DNA from: CAYMLQ01 sp964390795
GTDB lineage: Bacteria > Verrucomicrobiota > Kiritimatiellia > RFP12 > UBA1067
Assembly (NCBI GenBank): GCA_964390795.1
Contig: CAYMLQ010000018.1
Span: forward strand, 1 to 35,724
Reading direction: 5' to 3'
DNA: 35,724 nt
Shown here: positions 19,191 through 29,000 of the stretch, one piece after another
Layout: the number at the start of each line of letters is the position of its first letter
How positions within the stretch are numbered: the stretch's first letter is position 1
The notes under the pieces: model-generated
Databases searched by the model: none
Told to the model about the DNA's origin: nothing
What the model saw: the letters and a program-made list of their open reading frames with translations, nothing else
Made by a program: the position numbers and the translations under genes

Positions 19191-20690
19191 TCACGGCTGA
19201 CCTGGGGACAGAGCAACCCGGAGGCCAATGTTGCTGGAAACGTAGACCGGCGTGAAGTTGCGGCGGTACGCGCAGCGGCAGTCGCGGGCGTAGGCGCCCC
19301 AACCCCCGCCGCGACCGACGCGGGCCGAGCCCGACGAAGCGCCCATCAGATCGTTCACCGCGCCGGGGTAGCTCCCGTACCAGTCCAGACACCACTCCAC
19401 GACATTCCCGTGCATGTCGTACAGACCCCATGCGTTCGGCAGGTAAGAGCCCACCTTGGCCGATCCCTCGCTTGTCGTCCCGGCCTGCGTGTTAGGGGAA
19501 CCGCCGTTGTAAGAGTACCGCCCGACCTCGGCCATACGGGCGTCGCTACCTGTACTCGAAAGATTGTACCCCGAGTTCAGCGCGGTCGTTGTTCCCGCCC
19601 GGCAGGCGTACTCCCACTGCGACTCGGTCGGCAGGTCGAAGGCCAGACCGGTCTTCGCCCGCAGCAAACCCAGGAACGAGGAGGCGTCCACGCTGTTGCT
19701 GTCGGGCCAGCCCGCTCCAGCGGTCGAGCCGCGGACCGCATGGTAGCTCACTTGCTCGACCGGCCGGGTGTCGCGGTAACTGGCGTTGTTGAAATAGCTC
19801 GGCCACGTGCCCATGACCCGCTCCCACTGCCGCTGCGGCACCTCGAACACGCAGACGTAGAAGCCCTGCGACAGCGTCACCGCGTGCTGGGTCTCGTCGG
19901 CATATCGTCCGAGTTCGCCGCCGGGCGACCCCATCGTGAACGCGTTGGTCGCGGCCGGAAGCTGCCGCAGCACCAGCTTGGTCGTCTTGTACGTGTCCGA
20001 CCACCCGCCACCCGGAGCCGACGCCAGATAACTCACCGGGTAGGTTGCCGCCGAGGGGCCTTCCGAGAGGTCGATGACCAGATAGTCGCTGGAACCGTGG
20101 CCCGACACGGCCAGTGTGAAGGTTCCGCCGCCCGCGTCTGAATGAATAGTGACTATGCCGCCGTACTCCGCAGCGCCTAACGGCGTGAACGTCACAGTCA
20201 CATCCTGCTCGTAACCCGCCGGAATCACACCTGACCAGTCACCGCTGAAACCTTCGGGGTAGTCAATGCCCGTGACCGTCAGAGCCGCCGCGCCTCGGTT
20301 CATCAGCGTCAGCGTGCGCGTCGACGTGGCGCCGAGGGCGACCGCGCCGAAGTCGAGGTCGCCGACCACGTCCAACGACAGCCACGCGTTCGTCACCTCC
20401 GCCACCACGCGGTAGAACATCGGCACGGCGCAGGTGACGCTTGCGGCCTGCGGCGCCGGGATGCGGTCCAGCCGGGCCAGTGCCTCGCCGATGAAGTTCG
20501 TCCACGGCCCCGCCGGCGACGACGCCCACTCGACGCGGTAGTTCGTCGCGCTGTTCAGCGTGTTGAACACCAGCCGCCCCGTGCCGCTGAAGGACTGGAT
20601 CGCCAGCTTCTCCGCCTGCCCCGCACACGCCCAGCCCATACATGCAAACGCAACCGCCAGCCGCCCGCACCAATTCTGCATCCGTATCAT
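19191..20690 (-). CDS. Secreted SUMF1-domain protein with ASH-like domain
   Basis: A 499-residue exported protein. A signal peptide (about 1-26) precedes a beta-rich segment (about 27-100), and then an ASH/HYDIN-like Ig domain (about 104-200; LDFGAVALGATSTRTLTL). The C-terminal 250 residues are a SUMF1/formylglycine-generating-enzyme-type domain: FTMGSPGGE, LPTESQWEYACRAG, GLYDMHGNVVEWC, RVGRGGGW and NIGLRVA. True FGE enzymes need a Cys pair five residues apart near the C-terminus; here the region reads DCRCAYR, with the upstream position Ala, so activation of sulfatases seems unlikely. It may bind sugars or another ligand instead. AAAGGGG lies 8 nt before the ATG. Similar SUMF1 proteins are often multicopy in PVC bacteria. 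Confidence 0.85.
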   Translation of the reverse strand: MIRMQNWCGRLAVAFACMGWACAGQAEKLAIQSFSGTGRLVFNTLNSATNYRVEWASSPAGPWTNFIGEALARLDRIPAPQAASVTCAVPMFYRVVAEVTNAWLSLDVVGDLDFGAVALGATSTRTLTLMNRGAAALTVTGIDYPEGFSGDWSGVIPAGYEQDVTVTFTPLGAAEYGGIVTIHSDAGGGTFTLAVSGHGSSDYLVIDLSEGPSAATYPVSYLASAPGGGWSDTYKTTKLVLRQLPAATNAFTMGSPGGELGRYADETQHAVTLSQGFYVCVFEVPQRQWERVMGTWPSYFNNASYRDTRPVEQVSYHAVRGSTAGAGWPDSNSVDASSFLGLLRAKTGLAFDLPTESQWEYACRAGTTTALNSGYNLSSTGSDARMAEVGRYSYNGGSPNTQAGTTSEGSAKVGSYLPNAWGLYDMHGNVVEWCLDWYGSYPGAVNDLMGASSGSARVGRGGGWGAYARDCRCAYRRNFTPVYVSSNIGLRVALSPGQP

Positions 20691-20810
20691 GATTGACCCC
20701 TTTGAAAGTTACACAAAGATACCTTGTTGGCATCTATTATGCCGGGGAGGGGGTAAAACGAAGTCAACTCCGATTATTGCAGAATATTTTCGCCATAATT
20801 TGGAGCGAGC

Positions 20811-20840
20811 GGCAAGCGGTATCCCGCGCGACGCCGCTTT
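20811..20840 (+). repeat. GCGGTATCCCGCGCGAC element, copy 2
   Basis: Plus-strand copy: GGCAAGCGGTATCCCGCGCG followed by ACGCCGCTTT. It lies between the SUMF1 gene and the AAA ATPase gene; the remainder of 20691-20956 holds nothing I recognise. Confidence 0.8.
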
Positions 20841-20956
20841 CTCTCGGCGGCTCGGCGCAGCCTCGCCCTCCATACTGCGGTTCCGCTTGGGCAATGGGGC
20901 GAAGCTGTGCTGAGCCGTTTGTCAACGATGCTCCTACGTTTACCTCCTCCGTAGCG

Positions 20957-20985
20957 TTGACATCTCTGTCGTCATTTGGGATGAT
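20957..20985 (+). promoter_or_regulatory. Promoter of AAA ATPase gene
   Basis: Consensus -35 TTGACA, then 17 nt, then a weaker -10 GATGAT. It ends 21 nt before the chosen start codon. Confidence 0.5.
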
Positions 20986-21006
20986 AAATGGCGAAAGGTG
21001 CGACAC

Positions 21007-22158
21007 ATGAACGACACGGAACTACCCGTTATTACCCGCCGGTTGGATCTGACGGCCTTGCTCGACAAGAAATCTCATTTCCTTTTCGGCCCGCGTCAGT
21101 CGGGCAAGAGCTTTCTGATTCGGCACACCCTCCCAAACACACGCGTCTATAACCTACTCGATTCCGAAGTGTTTCTGGCTCTCAGCCAACGCCCCGCACG
21201 TCTGGGCGAAGAGATCGGGAAGAACGAGAAGCGCGTGGTCATCGATGAAATCCAACGTTTCCCAGAACTTCTGAACGAGATCCATCGCCTGATCGAGGAA
21301 CGCGGCGTGCGTTTCCTGTTGACGGGTTCCAGCGCTCGTAAACTGCGGCGCGGCGGCGTGAACCTGCTGGGTGGCCGCGCCCGAATCAAGCACCTGCACC
21401 CGTTCGTGTTTCCCGAACTGGGAGAACGCTTCGACTTACAGCGCGCGCTTCACGCAGGACTCCTACCCGGCATCTACTTCTCCGACGACGCGGATGCCGA
21501 CCTGGCCGCCTACGCGGGAGCCTACCTTCAGGAGGAAATCGTTGCCGAGGGTGTCACGCGGAATGTTCCAGCTTTCAGCAGGTTCCTCCGGGTGGCCGCC
21601 CTGTGCAACGCCCGGATCGTGAATTTCACCCGCGTGGCCAACGACGCCCAAGTCCCGCGCACCACAGTCTACGAGTACTTCGATATTCTCAAGGATACGT
21701 TGCTCGTGCGCGAACTTCCGGCCTGGAAAGAGACTCGTAAACGCAAACCGATCATGTCCTCAAAGTACTATTTTTCCGACACGGGCGTCGCACGCGTCCT
21801 TCAGGGCAGAACGGTCGCTCCAGGGACGCCTGAGTACGGCGATGCGGTCGAGACGTACGTCATGCACGAACTGAGTGCGTGGACCGACTATCATGCTCCC
21901 CAACCCCTTGCCTTCTGGCGCTCGACATCGGATTTCGAGGTCGATTTCATTCTCGGCGACCACACCGCCATCGAGGTCAAGGCCAAGTCCACGGTATCCG
22001 CCTCCGACCTGAAAGGACTTCTGGCGCTGGCCGAAGAATCGCTCCTGCGGCGCTACCTGTGCGTCTGCCTGGAGCCGCGGCCCAGACGGGTGGGCCCTGT
22101 CGACGTGCTGCCGTTACACCTGTTTCTGGAGGGACTCTGGTCCGCCGCCTACCAGTGA
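21007..22158 (+). CDS. AAA ATPase with DUF4143 domain
   Basis: A 383-residue member of the AAA_14/DUF4143 family, ATPases common in bacteria and archaea whose role is still largely unknown; some are linked to defence or mobile elements. The N-terminal half has Walker A GPRQSGKS (about 28-35), Walker B VVIDEIQ (about 76-82) and a sensor motif LLTGSSARK (about 103-111). A winged-helix part follows (VPRTTVYEYFDIL), then the DUF4143 part. Near the C-terminus FEVDFILGDHTAIEVKAK has Asp, Glu and Lys placed as in a PD-(D/E)XK nuclease. The ATG at 21007 is preferred over a GTG at 20998 because AAGG lies 8 nt before it. The gene stands alone and is flanked by short repeats. Confidence 0.9.
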   Translation: MNDTELPVITRRLDLTALLDKKSHFLFGPRQSGKSFLIRHTLPNTRVYNLLDSEVFLALSQRPARLGEEIGKNEKRVVIDEIQRFPELLNEIHRLIEERGVRFLLTGSSARKLRRGGVNLLGGRARIKHLHPFVFPELGERFDLQRALHAGLLPGIYFSDDADADLAAYAGAYLQEEIVAEGVTRNVPAFSRFLRVAALCNARIVNFTRVANDAQVPRTTVYEYFDILKDTLLVRELPAWKETRKRKPIMSSKYYFSDTGVARVLQGRTVAPGTPEYGDAVETYVMHELSAWTDYHAPQPLAFWRSTSDFEVDFILGDHTAIEVKAKSTVSASDLKGLLALAEESLLRRYLCVCLEPRPRRVGPVDVLPLHLFLEGLWSAAYQ

Positions 22159-22184
22159 CGGGGCAAGCCCCATTTGGTGCGTGC

Positions 22185-22211
22185 GGCAGGCGGTATCCCG
22201 CGCGACACCGC
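22185..22211 (+). repeat. GCGGTATCCCGCGCGAC element, copy 3
   Basis: Plus-strand copy with slightly diverged edges (GGCAGGCGGTATCCCGCGCG then ACACCGC). It begins 27 nt after the AAA ATPase stop and abuts heptamer array copy 3. Confidence 0.75.
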
Positions 22212-22212
22212 G

Positions 22213-22258
22213 TTCTTTCACTTGAGCATTGAGCGTTGAGCGTTGAACGTTGAGCGTT
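22213..22258 (+). repeat. Heptamer array, copy 3
   Basis: TTCTTTCAC plus five heptamers (TTGAGCA, TTGAGCG, TTGAGCG, TTGAACG, TTGAGCG). It has two mismatches against 18962-19007. The two arrays bracket the SUMF1 and AAA ATPase genes as direct repeats. Confidence 0.88.
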
Positions 22259-22622
22259 ATCATATCAATCTGAATTGCACTTATTATGCCGGGGGGGTAA
22301 AGGCAGTCAAGGGAGATTGTTGATTTTGGATTTGATTTCGATTGAAGAGGGCGCATTGCGATTGGGTGGCCGCAGGACGGTCTCGTGCAGTCGAAAGGCC
22401 CGTCCAGCGGTCGGGCAATACCGCGATACGAAGCCGTAACGAAAAACCTCGCAGGTAGGGTCGGACCGCCGGGCCGACCAGAAAACGTGACTGCCAAACG
22501 ATCTTAGTGAACGTGCCCTCCGGCCAATAAATCGCGCCCATGGTGCTTTTTTGCTCTGCCGTTTTCTTCTTTGTGCTTCCGCGCCTTTGTGCTAAATATC
22601 TTACCCTACTAAGGAAACCACT
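22259..22622. other. Gap without a recognised gene
   Basis: No convincing gene. A small inverted repeat, GGTCGG/CCGACC with inner CC/GG pairs (22459-22479), is the only structure seen. The final 60 nt are T-rich and lead to the AAGGA ribosome binding site of the glycoside hydrolase gene. Confidence 0.5.
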
Positions 22623-25600
22623 ATGAAGCCTTGCCCCCTCCTCACCCTGCTGGCTCTCTTGCCCGCTCTTCTCACCGCCGCCGAGGTCAAGCTCACACAG
22701 GCCGGACTCGCGGTCAACGCCGGATCGGAGCTGGGCACCTTAACCTTGGACTACCCCGCGCTCACCGGCAACGGCGGCGGAGAGCGCCGCGCCCCCGAGA
22801 AGGTGACCCTCAGCGGCAACGTCGCCACGCTCGTCTACCCCGGCGGCGCGCAGGTCGCCCTGACCCTCTCCCCGGAGGGCGCGGCTCAGGTCCACGCCAC
22901 CCGCCTCACCGCGAACGACAAGGGCCTCTCGCTTAGCATGACCCTGCCCGTCGCGCTCGCCGGCAAGGCCAACTGGTCCATCCAGGACTCGGACGCCAAG
23001 CCGCTGCCCGTCACGGCGGGCGCGGACGCCTTCCTCTGGCGTGGCGACGCCACGCGCTTTACCCTCGCCGACGGCGCGGGCAAAGGCGTCTCCGTCGTCA
23101 TCGAGCACGGCTACCAGCAGCTTCAGGACAACCGCGTCTGGAACACCGACTCTTTCCAGTGGATCTCCTTCTCCGCGCTGCCGCGCACGGGGGGAGAGGC
23201 CTTCTTCAAGCTGCACGTGCTCGAAGCCGGTGCCGCGATTCCCGTCGCCGTAGGGGCGGACCTGCGTGTCCGCCCTCTCGCAACCGCCCCGAAAACGACC
23301 GCCTCGACCGACCGCCTCGCCATGAGTCTGTCCGACGACGGCGTGGCCCTCACCTGCGGCAGCATGGGCTCCTTCACGCTAGCGTTCCCAAAGCTGGACT
23401 TGGGTGACAGCAAGAAGCATGAGCCCGTCGAGAAGCGCCTGCAGGGCGCGACCGCCACGCTCACCTACGAAGGCGGCGGCAAAGTCACCGTTTCCGCAGC
23501 CTCCGGCAAGCTCACCTTCGCCTTCGAGAACATGCCCGCAGCCCTGAAAGCCTTCTCCACCGAATTCTTCATCGCCCCGAACTACAGCGAGGGCGGCACG
23601 TGGCGCACCGATCACGCGAACGGCGCTTTCCCGAAGGAGAAGCCCGCCAAGCCGCACCTCTTCCAAGATCACGCGCGCCAGTTCGAATTCGCCGATATCA
23701 ACAACAAGCGACTCTCCCTCGCGTTCCCCGAGTTCACCTACCTGCAGCTCCAGGACAACCGCGAGTGGGGCTGGAACATCTTCTGGGTCAACGTCAAGAT
23801 CCCCTACCTCGCCGACCGCCCCACCTACACGATCACCGTGGCCCTGGACTCCAGCGCGGCCCAGCGCGTCGTTCTCGTGGACCGCTTCGGCCAGACCACC
23901 CAGCGCGACTTCCCCGGCAAAATCAAGGACGAGGCCGAGTTGAAAGCCGACGCCGAAGCCGTGGCCGTCACCATCGCCTCGCTCGACCTGCCCAGCCGCA
24001 ACCGCTTCGGCGGCCTCGCCGACAGCGGCGCCCGGCTCGGACTCAAGAAGACCGGCTTCTTCCACGTCGAGCAGAAGCGGATCGGCGGCCGCGACGTCTG
24101 GGTGCTGGCCGACCCCGACGGCGACGCCTTCTTCCACCTCGGCGTCTGCACCTTCGGCCCCGGCGAGGACTACACCACGGTCGAGAAGCGCGAGGACGTC
24201 TTCGACTGGCTGCCCCCGCACGACGGCCCCTTCGCATCCGCCTGGCACCCGGAAAAGTATTGGAACCCGCGCGCCGTCTCGTTCTACAAGGCCAACGTGA
24301 TCCGCAAATACGGCGCCTATGACGAGGACGCCCACACCGGTCGCCTCGTGGACCGCGTGCGCGCCCTCGGCTTCAACTCCGTGGGCGCCTTCTCCGGCAG
24401 CTCGCCGGTCTTCGAGCAGAAGGGCTTCCCGCGCGTCTGCTCCCTGCCGCTGAACACCTGGACCCTCGGCGCGGCCGTGCCCGGCTTGCGCGGCGTGTTC
24501 GACCCGTTCGATGAGAAGAACCTGACAAAGATGGACGCCCTGTTCGCCAAGTCGGTCGCAGAGAGGGCCGGCGACCCGCTCATCATCGGCTACTTCCTCG
24601 ACAACGAGCAGGGTTTCGAGGACATCCCCCGCGCCATCCCAGCCCTGCCCGGCAAGCACGCCTGCAAGCGCGAGCTAGTCGCCAGGCTTCAGGCGAAATA
24701 CACGACCATCGCCGCCTTCAACGCAGCCTGGGCCCTCGACGCCGCCTCATTCGAAGCGCTCGCCGACCGCGGCCTGCCGCTGACCACCCAGGCCGCCTTC
24801 GCCGACATGCAGGCCTATACCGAACACTTCCTCGAAGCCTACTACGGCGCAGTCTCGAAGACGTTCCGCAAGTATGACACGAACCACCTGCTGATCGGAA
24901 ACCGCTGGCAGCCCGGCACCGCCAACAGCGAGGTGCTCTGCCGCGTGGCCGGCAAGTACATGGACGTCATCAGCATCAACTACTACGCCTGCGGCATCGA
25001 CGCGGCCTTCATCCGCCGCCTCTACGAGTGGACCGGCCGCAAACCTCAAATGTGGAGCGAGTTCTACTTCACCGCGACCAAGGAGAGCAACGTCGCGCCC
25101 AGCAACATGGACATGGCCACACAGAAGGAGCGCGGCCTCGCCTACCGCCACTACGTCGAGGGCGCCGCGGCGCTCGGCTTCGTTGTCGGCGTCGAATGGT
25201 TCACCCTGCTCGACCAGGCGGTCACAGGCCGCTTCTTCGAGGGCCTCAACGGCGAACGCGCGAACACCGGTCTCTTCAACGTGGCCGACCGCCCCTACCG
25301 CGACCTCTTCGCCGAGATGGCCAAGACCCACGCCGCAATCTATGACGTCTGGCTGAACGGCAAGGCCCCCTACCTGCTCGATAACCCGCGCTTCAGCGGC
25401 AAGGCGGGCAACGGTACGCGCGCGGTCTCGGCCGGACGCCCCACCGCCCCCATGGACATCGACGGCCAGCTCGCGGGCTGGCCGGGCCGCCCGCCCGAGC
25501 GCATCGGCGCGGACCGCCTCGCCGCGGGCCGCGAGACCGGCGGCGTGGAAGCGGCCTTTAAAGTCTGCTGGGACGATAAGGCCCTCTATCTGCTGGCGAA

Positions 25601-26024
25601 CGTCACCGACCCCACGCCCATGAAGAACGAGCACTCCGGAGACCACCTCTGGAACGCCGACGTGCTGGAGCTTTTCATCGGCAGCGAGCGGATCGACCAG
25701 GGCGGCACGCTGCTCTTCACAGACCGCCAGCTCCTGCTCGGCGCGGGCAAGAACAACCAGACGTACGTCGTGAACGCGGCCACGCAGCCCGCCATCGAAA
25801 CCTCTGTGACGCCTGCGGTGGACGGCAAGGGCTACACGCTCGAAGCGTCGATCCCGTGGACCGCGCTCGACGTCACACCCAAGGAGGGACAGGCGTTCCT
25901 CTTCGACCTCGCGGTCGGCAACAGTGCGGACGGCAAACAGCGCTCCAGCCAGCTCGTCTGGAACGGCGGTCCGCGCAATTCTTCCGACCGCAGCGCCTGG
26001 GGCCGCCTGACGCTCGTTCCGTAG
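22623..26024 (+). CDS. Secreted glycoside hydrolase (GH50/GH42-like) with CBM9-like domain
   Basis: An exported 1133-residue enzyme likely to cleave a galactose-type polysaccharide. A signal peptide (about 1-19) is followed by two beta-rich regions up to about 440. A TIM-barrel region (about 470-920) resembles agarase/beta-galactosidase families of clan GH-A: GYFLDNEQ gives the probable acid/base Glu662, and MWSEFYF the probable nucleophile Glu813. Residues 940-1133 resemble a CBM9-type carbohydrate-binding domain (MDIDGQLAGW, WNADVLELFIGS, SIPWTALD). The precise family and substrate cannot be fixed by eye. AAGGA lies 7 nt before the ATG. The beta-helix gene follows after 14 nt on the same strand, so the two are probably co-transcribed and act on the same polymer. 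Confidence 0.82.
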   Translation: MKPCPLLTLLALLPALLTAAEVKLTQAGLAVNAGSELGTLTLDYPALTGNGGGERRAPEKVTLSGNVATLVYPGGAQVALTLSPEGAAQVHATRLTANDKGLSLSMTLPVALAGKANWSIQDSDAKPLPVTAGADAFLWRGDATRFTLADGAGKGVSVVIEHGYQQLQDNRVWNTDSFQWISFSALPRTGGEAFFKLHVLEAGAAIPVAVGADLRVRPLATAPKTTASTDRLAMSLSDDGVALTCGSMGSFTLAFPKLDLGDSKKHEPVEKRLQGATATLTYEGGGKVTVSAASGKLTFAFENMPAALKAFSTEFFIAPNYSEGGTWRTDHANGAFPKEKPAKPHLFQDHARQFEFADINNKRLSLAFPEFTYLQLQDNREWGWNIFWVNVKIPYLADRPTYTITVALDSSAAQRVVLVDRFGQTTQRDFPGKIKDEAELKADAEAVAVTIASLDLPSRNRFGGLADSGARLGLKKTGFFHVEQKRIGGRDVWVLADPDGDAFFHLGVCTFGPGEDYTTVEKREDVFDWLPPHDGPFASAWHPEKYWNPRAVSFYKANVIRKYGAYDEDAHTGRLVDRVRALGFNSVGAFSGSSPVFEQKGFPRVCSLPLNTWTLGAAVPGLRGVFDPFDEKNLTKMDALFAKSVAERAGDPLIIGYFLDNEQGFEDIPRAIPALPGKHACKRELVARLQAKYTTIAAFNAAWALDAASFEALADRGLPLTTQAAFADMQAYTEHFLEAYYGAVSKTFRKYDTNHLLIGNRWQPGTANSEVLCRVAGKYMDVISINYYACGIDAAFIRRLYEWTGRKPQMWSEFYFTATKESNVAPSNMDMATQKERGLAYRHYVEGAAALGFVVGVEWFTLLDQAVTGRFFEGLNGERANTGLFNVADRPYRDLFAEMAKTHAAIYDVWLNGKAPYLLDNPRFSGKAGNGTRAVSAGRPTAPMDIDGQLAGWPGRPPERIGADRLAAGRETGGVEAAFKVCWDDKALYLLANVTDPTPMKNEHSGDHLWNADVLELFIGSERIDQGGTLLFTDRQLLLGAGKNNQTYVVNAATQPAIETSVTPAVDGKGYTLEASIPWTALDVTPKEGQAFLFDLAVGNSADGKQRSSQLVWNGGPRNSSDRSAWGRLTLVP

Positions 26025-26038
26025 GCAAAGGAGGACGC

Positions 26039-29000
26039 ATGAGATTCTCGGCAATCGTATGTACTGCAAGCTTTTCGGCAATCGTGGCTCTCGCCCAAGA
26101 GACCCCCAGCGTGTTCTGGTGGTCTGCGCCGGTCGAGCCGGGCGAACTCGTCCAGCTCCACGGCGGCGCCTGGGGCACGAACCCCGTCGTCGAAGTGGTC
26201 GAAGCCATGAAGGGTTTCGCGCTTTCAGATGCCAAGCCTGATTTTCGCAAGGCCAAGCGCCTCCGCCCGGTGAACGTCACCGACACCGGCATCTGCTTCG
26301 AATACCCCGCGACGTGCAGAGCCGACGCGCCCGCCTGTTGCCGGGTCGTCACCGATGCCGGGCTAACCTCCGCTCCCTTTATCCTCAACGAACCTGCCGT
26401 GTGGTGGCTGCACGGCGACCTCGGAGCCGACGCCTCGCCCGGCGGCTGGCTGCGCCTCTTCGGACGCTGCCTCGACCGCGCGGGACGCGCGGAGGTCGTG
26501 CTGAAGGAAGGCAAGCGCCAGATCAGTCTGAAGGTGACCCGGCGCGACACCTGGTCGCTCGACACGCTCATTCCCGAAAACCTCGCCCCCGGCACCTACA
26601 CCGTCTCCGTGTCCAACGGCACGGGCGAACGCAACGGCTGGCGCGACGCCGGCACTGTCACCGTCCGGCCCTATCAGGATATCTGGAAAAGCGACCGCTT
26701 CGATGTGACCTCCTTCGGCGCGATCCCCAACGACGGGCTGGACGACACGCTGGCCCTGCAGGCCGCGCTCGCGATGGCGGCGACCAACGGGGGCGGCACC
26801 GTCTATCTGCCGCGCGGGCGCTTCCAATGTAACGGCACGCTGCAGATTCCGGTGCGCACGCTGCTGCGCGGCGAGTCGCGCGAAACGACGCAGCTCTATT
26901 GGCCCGACTGCGAGGAGCCGCCCGAAAACCTCATCGAGGGAACCAGCGCGTTCGGCATCGAGGACCTTTTCATTCACGCGGGCAAATACCGTAACGGCAT
27001 CGTCTGCAAGAACGACGCCGCAGGCAAACATGAGCTGGGCGGCGGCTCCCGTCCGGACGAGGCGACCGCCCGCGACATCACCGTGCGCCGCGTCCGCCTC
27101 AAGCTGCTTATCGACCAGTATCTGATCAAGAACACCGTCGAATACGAGAAGCGCGCCTACCTGCGCGGTAACGGACTCGTCATCCGCGACGCCCGTTTCG
27201 TGCGCATCGAGGACTGCGACCTCTACGCCTCGAAGGAGGGCTCCACCACCCTCTACTTCGTGCTCTCCGCCGAGTACCTGCTGATCCGCAACTGCCGCAT
27301 CAACGGCTCGGGCTGGGCGGTCGTCGGCGGCGACAAGGTGATCTTTGAGAACAACGACGCCTACAACTGCACCTACAGCATCGCGCCGGTCTGCCGCAAT
27401 CTCTTCTGGAGCAAGAACCGCCAGCACGATCTCTTCACGAACAACCGTGAGAGCATCACCCACGACGGCGCGCGCACCGCCTTCCGTGGCACGCTCCCCG
27501 CGCGCTGCGAGGGCCTGCGCCTCGAGGTGGACTTCGGTGGCGAAAAGAACCCCTACCGCAACGGTCCGGCCTACTGGATCGGCCAGAACGTGCAGCTCGT
27601 GGAAGGCCGGGGCGCGGGCCAGACGCGCACCATCACCGCCCTCACCAACAACACCGTCACCATCGACCGCCCGTGGTCTGTCGCGCCCGACGCGACGTCG
27701 CGCTACGTGATCGCCGCCGAGCGGCAGCATCTGCTCTATGTGGACAACGACACGGAGGACTCCTCCATCGCCATTCAGCTCTATGGCGGACTCACCGACG
27801 GCGTGCTGGCGCGTAACCGCAGTTCCCGTTCCGGCGGGTTCATCGGTTTCGGCATGGACTACCACGGCATCATCCCGCTCTGGTTCGTGCAGTTTCTCGA
27901 CAACCAGATTCTTGAGGGAAACGGCTACCGCGGACCGGGCAACGAAGTGCCCCCGCGCGATTCGGTTATGTCGATCACTGATCACGGCAACGAGCGGGCC
28001 CTGACCCGCTCCTGCGTGATCCGGCGCGGCATCCTTCACAACAACGCGCGCGTGGAGATGTCGAGCGCCAACGGGCTGATCGAGAACTGCCTCGTGAAGA
28101 ATGCCGACACCGGAATCACCGTCAGCAGCAAGCACGCGAAAAGCATTGTTCTGCGCGGCAACCGCTTCGAGAACGTCGCGGAGCCTCTCGATCCGGTCGC
28201 GCGGCAACAGGCCGTCATGCACCCCGCCGAGCGCGTCCTGACCCTGCTGGCGGGCGCGGAGTCGGCGCTCGGGGAAAAGACCCCCGCAGGCTGGGGCGCA
28301 CTGAAGAGACAACTCACCGCCTCGCTGACCGAAGCGGCCTTCAGCGACGCAGCCGCCGACGCAGCCGCCCGTGACACACTCCTGAAGGCCCTGCGCACGC
28401 TAACGCAAGCGAACGGCCCGGCCCACGTCTACGACATGCGCGTGGCCGAAGCCCTGCTGGGCGCGGTGCTGCGCATCCAAGCCTGGGACAGCGGCATGAC
28501 CCGCCTGCTCGCCTCTGAGAACGCGGCCGAGGCCATGGTCACCCTTCAGGCCGGTCTCGCTCCAACCGCGCCCGAGACGTCCTGCAAGATCGCTTTTGCG
28601 GAAGTTCCCGGCTGGCGCTTCGCGAACGACACTTCCGCGCGCCTCACGCCGGGTTCGACAAGCGCGGTCAAGGTCTCCATGGCTGCGCCCGCAGGCGCGA
28701 AAGGATTCTTCCGACTGCCCGCGACCGTCGAGTATAGCGGCGACGGCTGGGCCCTGAAATGCCGCGACACGCTGCAGACGCTCACCGAAAACCGCATCTG
28801 CCAGTGGGTGGCGGCTGGGCCCTTTGCTGCAAGCACTCCCGCCCAGCCAGACCCGCAGTCGTGGCAGGCGCTGACCAACGCGAACGTACACGGGGCGATG
28901 AACCTGAACGAACGCTTCGGGCCCAACAAAACCGGCACCGTGGCCCTCGCGGCCGCGGTCCTGCGCGTCACGCGCCCGACCTCAGTCCGACTCACTTTCA

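Noticed and set aside
23379..28312. Three long minus-strand frames (426, 444 and 649 codons)
   Set aside because: They are antisense shadows of the glycoside hydrolase and beta-helix genes, with Gly/Ala/Val/Glu-rich low-complexity translations and no plausible starts.
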